This document shows positions 5,667 to 7,814 of a DNA stretch of 7,814 nucleotides, in pieces (within the stretch, counting starts at the first letter, position 1; every line of letters begins with the position of its first letter). Source of the DNA: Gammaproteobacteria bacterium (GTDB taxonomy: Bacteria > Pseudomonadota > Gammaproteobacteria > Immundisolibacterales > Immundisolibacteraceae); assembly GCA_003645395.1 (NCBI GenBank), contig QNFC01000073.1, positions 1 through 7,814 on the forward strand, written 5' to 3'. A program made the translations under genes and the position numbers. The notes beneath the pieces are model-generated. The model saw only the letters and a program-made list of their open reading frames with translations, ran no database searches and had not been told where the DNA came from.

Positions 5667-7328
5667 TTAGCGAACCTCAGCCAGACCTTTACGCCGAGGG
5701 TCCGCCGCGGCTCGAAGTACGCCATTGGCCGGGTCACTATAAATCGCCTGCATATTGCCGTAATTACGCGTCAGTTCTTTCAGTGTGTGGCCGAGCGCTT
5801 CGAGGTCGTCCTGAGTTTGCTGGTCTAGCCCACCTTTTTCGAACTGAACCTCATCAGGCAGGTACTGCTGGTGATAGCGTTTGCTGGCGGTCCACACCGC
5901 TGGGTCGTCTGCGCCCTCGGCAAACTCCAGTAGCCCAAGTAGCACCATAGAGATAATCCGGCTGCCACCGGGGGTGCCGAGTATGGCAACCTGGTCACCC
6001 CGCTCAACAAAGGTGGGTGTCATGCTCGACAGTGGTCGCTTGCCGGGCTGGATGGAGTTTGCTTCGGCACCTACCAGACCGTAGGCGTTGGGGACGCCCT
6101 CCTTGGCAGAGAAATCATCCATTTCGTCATTCAGCAGCACGCCGGTACCCGGTGGTACAAAAGCGCTGCCGAAGGGGATGTTGATGCTTAGAGTGCCGGC
6201 CACGCGGTTGCCGTCCATATCTATAACCGAAAAGTGGGTGGTGTCGGTGCCCTCATAATCGGGGGTTCGCCCTGGCAGCTGATCACTCTTGCTGGCCCGG
6301 TCAGTGCGAACGCCGGCGCGCAGCCCCGCAGCGTATTCTTTGCTGAGTAGCAGCTCATAGGGAATCTCGACAAAATCGGCATCGCCGAGATACTGGGCGC
6401 GATCTCGGTAACCGCGACGCATGGCCTCGATAATCAGGTGTTTGCGGGTTAATGACGGCTGCTGGTGCAGGTCAAACTGCTCAAGAATATTGAGGATAGT
6501 GACCAGGGCGATGCCGCCGGAAGAAGGCGGCGCAGCAGTAATAATGTTCAGCCCGTGGTAAGTACCGCGTATGGGCTGGCGTTTAACCACGGCGTACTGC
6601 TCCAGATCTTGCAGTGTCCAGATGCCGCCGGCGGCGGTGACACCCGCGACCAGTTTTTCTGCCACCGGCCCGGCGTAGAAACCCTTATGGCCATGGTCGC
6701 GCATGGCTTGAATGGTGTCGGCCAGGTTTTTTTGACGGAGTAAAAAACCTGTTGCGGGTGCCTTGTCATGATCCAGAAAAATAATGCTCGCGGCGGGTGA
6801 TGCAGTTAAGGCGTCCAGCCGCATTTTGGCCATTCTTAAGTAGTGCTGGTCGGCCACAAACCCCTCGCGGGCGATGCGTTCGGCGCTTGCCAGATTGTCG
6901 GCAAGCGACCGTTTGCCATAGTCGCGGGTAATGGTGACCAGTGCTGCGGGCAGCCCCGGAATACCCGCCGCTAGCGGGCCATTGAGAGAATTTAAACGTT
7001 GAAACTCTCCCTGGTCGTCAAGATACATATCTCGATCAGCTGCTGCTGGGGCTTTTTCGCGGCCATCAATCATCACCTGGCTATCTGAGGCTTGATCATG
7101 CAGCAGCCAGAAGCCCCCGCCGCCAAATCCCGAGCTGCTAGGTTCAACGACGCCAAGCACTGCGCTGATGGCGACGGCGGCATCAAAAGCGTTGCCGCCG
7201 GCGGCAAGTACCTCAAACCCAACTTCTGTCGCCAGTGGGTGGGCGGTGGCAATTGCGCCAAGCTGGGGTGTGGCGGCCGAGATATTAGTGGTTAGCGCAA
7301 GCAGGATAGTAAAAATCAGTTTTTTCAT
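5667..7328 (-). CDS. ggt: gamma-glutamyltranspeptidase (glutathione hydrolase)
   Basis: A 553-residue precursor that hydrolyses or transfers the gamma-glutamyl group of glutathione and related peptides, normally in the periplasm. Residues 1-19 form a signal peptide (KK, a hydrophobic core, cleavage near SAA) without a lipobox cysteine. The family self-cleaves before a threonine that becomes the nucleophile; here that is Thr363 in TDTTHFSVID. Other family residues are Arg90 in DGRE for the substrate carboxylate, GFGGGGFW (67-74), PPSSGG (267-272), NIPFGS (383-388) with the lid-loop NDEMDDFS (400-407), which carries the aspartate for the amino group, PLSSMTPT (432-439) for the oxyanion hole and GTPGGSRI (451-458). 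Everything needed for processing and catalysis is present and the length is normal. Its start overlaps the ferredoxin stop as ATGA, indicating coupled translation, and the GspE-like gene begins four bases after its stop. The order coaD-ferredoxin-ggt is one I recall from Pseudomonas. Confidence 0.95.
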   Translation of the reverse strand: MKKLIFTILLALTTNISAATPQLGAIATAHPLATEVGFEVLAAGGNAFDAAVAISAVLGVVEPSSSGFGGGGFWLLHDQASDSQVMIDGREKAPAAADRDMYLDDQGEFQRLNSLNGPLAAGIPGLPAALVTITRDYGKRSLADNLASAERIAREGFVADQHYLRMAKMRLDALTASPAASIIFLDHDKAPATGFLLRQKNLADTIQAMRDHGHKGFYAGPVAEKLVAGVTAAGGIWTLQDLEQYAVVKRQPIRGTYHGLNIITAAPPSSGGIALVTILNILEQFDLHQQPSLTRKHLIIEAMRRGYRDRAQYLGDADFVEIPYELLLSKEYAAGLRAGVRTDRASKSDQLPGRTPDYEGTDTTHFSVIDMDGNRVAGTLSINIPFGSAFVPPGTGVLLNDEMDDFSAKEGVPNAYGLVGAEANSIQPGKRPLSSMTPTFVERGDQVAILGTPGGSRIISMVLLGLLEFAEGADDPAVWTASKRYHQQYLPDEVQFEKGGLDQQTQDDLEALGHTLKELTRNYGNMQAIYSDPANGVLRAAADPRRKGLAEVR

Positions 7329-7615
7329 TCTTTTGCCATTAAATATTTAGTGGGCGGGAGAGCAGCGGGTTCACCCGTCAAATGCTGGTATTTGAGTGCT
7401 AGCTCGCTGAGCTGTTCTGGGCACTCGGGGTCTTTTTCTATTGATTCTACCGGGCATAACATCAGGCATTGGGGTTCGTCGTGATGGCCCACACATTCGG
7501 TGCAGAGCAGGGGGTCGATAACGTAAATTTCGGTGCCGAAAAAAATGGCTTCGTTGGGGCAGACTGGCTCGCAAACGTCGCAGTTAATACATTCTTCGGT
7601 GATTTTTAGTGCCAT
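7325..7615 (-). CDS. Alvin-type 2[4Fe-4S] ferredoxin (YfhL family)
   Basis: A 96-residue low-potential electron carrier. Cluster one uses the classic CxxCxxCxxxC (Cys9, 12, 15, 19). Cluster two has the expanded CxxC-x8-CxxxC (Cys38, 41, 50, 54) and a C-terminal extension beyond it, features that define the Allochromatium vinosum type and the YfhL family rather than clostridial ferredoxins. An extra cysteine, Cys65, follows. The frame is open 31 codons further upstream, but that part would run into the coaD coding region; the ATG at 7615 gives the standard MALKI(T/V) opening and a 22-base gap from the coaD stop. No clear Shine-Dalgarno sequence precedes it. It is cytoplasmic. Its partners are not known from the sequence. 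Confidence 0.92.
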   Translation of the reverse strand: MALKITEECINCDVCEPVCPNEAIFFGTEIYVIDPLLCTECVGHHDEPQCLMLCPVESIEKDPECPEQLSELALKYQHLTGEPAALPPTKYLMAKE

Positions 7616-7637
7616 CGAAAATGTCGGCGTTGTCGAC

Positions 7638-7814
7638 TCAGGCTTGAGCCAGTTTTTGCTGTAGCTGTTCCAGCACCAGCGGGTGGAGGAACATGGAAAC
7701 GTCACCATTAAATCGCGCGACTTCTTTCACCAGACTTGAGGAAATGTAGCTGTACTGCTCTGCCGGGGTCATGAACAGGGTTTCAATTTCGGGTTTGAGA
7801 TTGCGATTCATTGA
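7638..7814 (-). CDS. coaD: phosphopantetheine adenylyltransferase, C-terminal part (cut by window edge)
   Basis: The last 58 codons of an open frame that enters from the right edge and stops with TGA at 7638-7640. The translated part reads MNRNLKPEIETLFMTP, then EQYSYISSSLVKEVA, then GDVSMFLHP, which matches the C-terminal third of CoaD (family pattern NR.L.PE.ETVFL, Y.FISS..VRE, GG.V...VP or HP). CoaD transfers the adenylyl group of ATP to 4'-phosphopantetheine in coenzyme A synthesis and is a soluble hexamer about 160 residues long. The nucleotide-binding HxGH motif lies outside the window. The gene is followed directly by the ferredoxin gene. Confidence 0.93.
   Translation of the reverse strand, partial: SMNRNLKPEIETLFMTPAEQYSYISSSLVKEVARFNGDVSMFLHPLVLEQLQQKLAQA

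Overview
The window reads as a piece of a gammaproteobacterial chromosome with mid-range GC. The evidence is the run coaD, Alvin-type ferredoxin, gamma-glutamyltranspeptidase on the minus strand at the right end, an order I recall from Pseudomonas and relatives, together with typical gammaproteobacterial protein sequences. No RNA gene, insertion sequence, CRISPR array or phage gene is visible. Seven intact genes and one 3'-terminal gene fragment lie on the minus strand; one small gene at the left end is on the plus strand.

Left end (1-560): a DUF1330 protein (195-500, plus) ends in a GC-rich hairpin and converges on the minus-strand genes across a short AT-rich, palindrome-rich gap.

Centre (559-3883, read right to left): four closely spaced minus-strand genes look like one operon. 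They encode a metalloprotein of the NicX / aminopeptidase-M29 type (2621-3739), a cytoplasmic protein clearly related to the DszB sulfinate desulfinase (1529-2584), a flavin reductase of the HpaC/DszD-like family (1020-1496), and a small protein resembling DUF2173 / roadblock-type proteins (559-942). A plausible sigma70-like promoter and a dyad precede the first gene. This is the most interesting part of the window. An automatic annotation would probably call the second gene an ABC transporter substrate-binding protein, but it has no signal peptide and carries the Cys/His/Arg active-site pattern of DszB with the same His-Arg spacing. The set suggests an uncharacterised catabolic or sulfur-scavenging route that removes sulfinate from, or otherwise processes, an aromatic or heterocyclic compound. 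No flavin-dependent monooxygenase is present here to use the reduced flavin, so the pathway would have to be completed elsewhere.

Right end (3884-7814, read right to left): the C-terminus of CoaD, a 2[4Fe-4S] ferredoxin, a secreted gamma-glutamyltranspeptidase overlapping the ferredoxin by ATGA, and a GspE/PilB-type secretion or pilus ATPase starting four bases after the transpeptidase stop. The tight packing suggests a housekeeping operon to which an orphan assembly ATPase has been attached; no other type II secretion or type IV pilus gene is in view.
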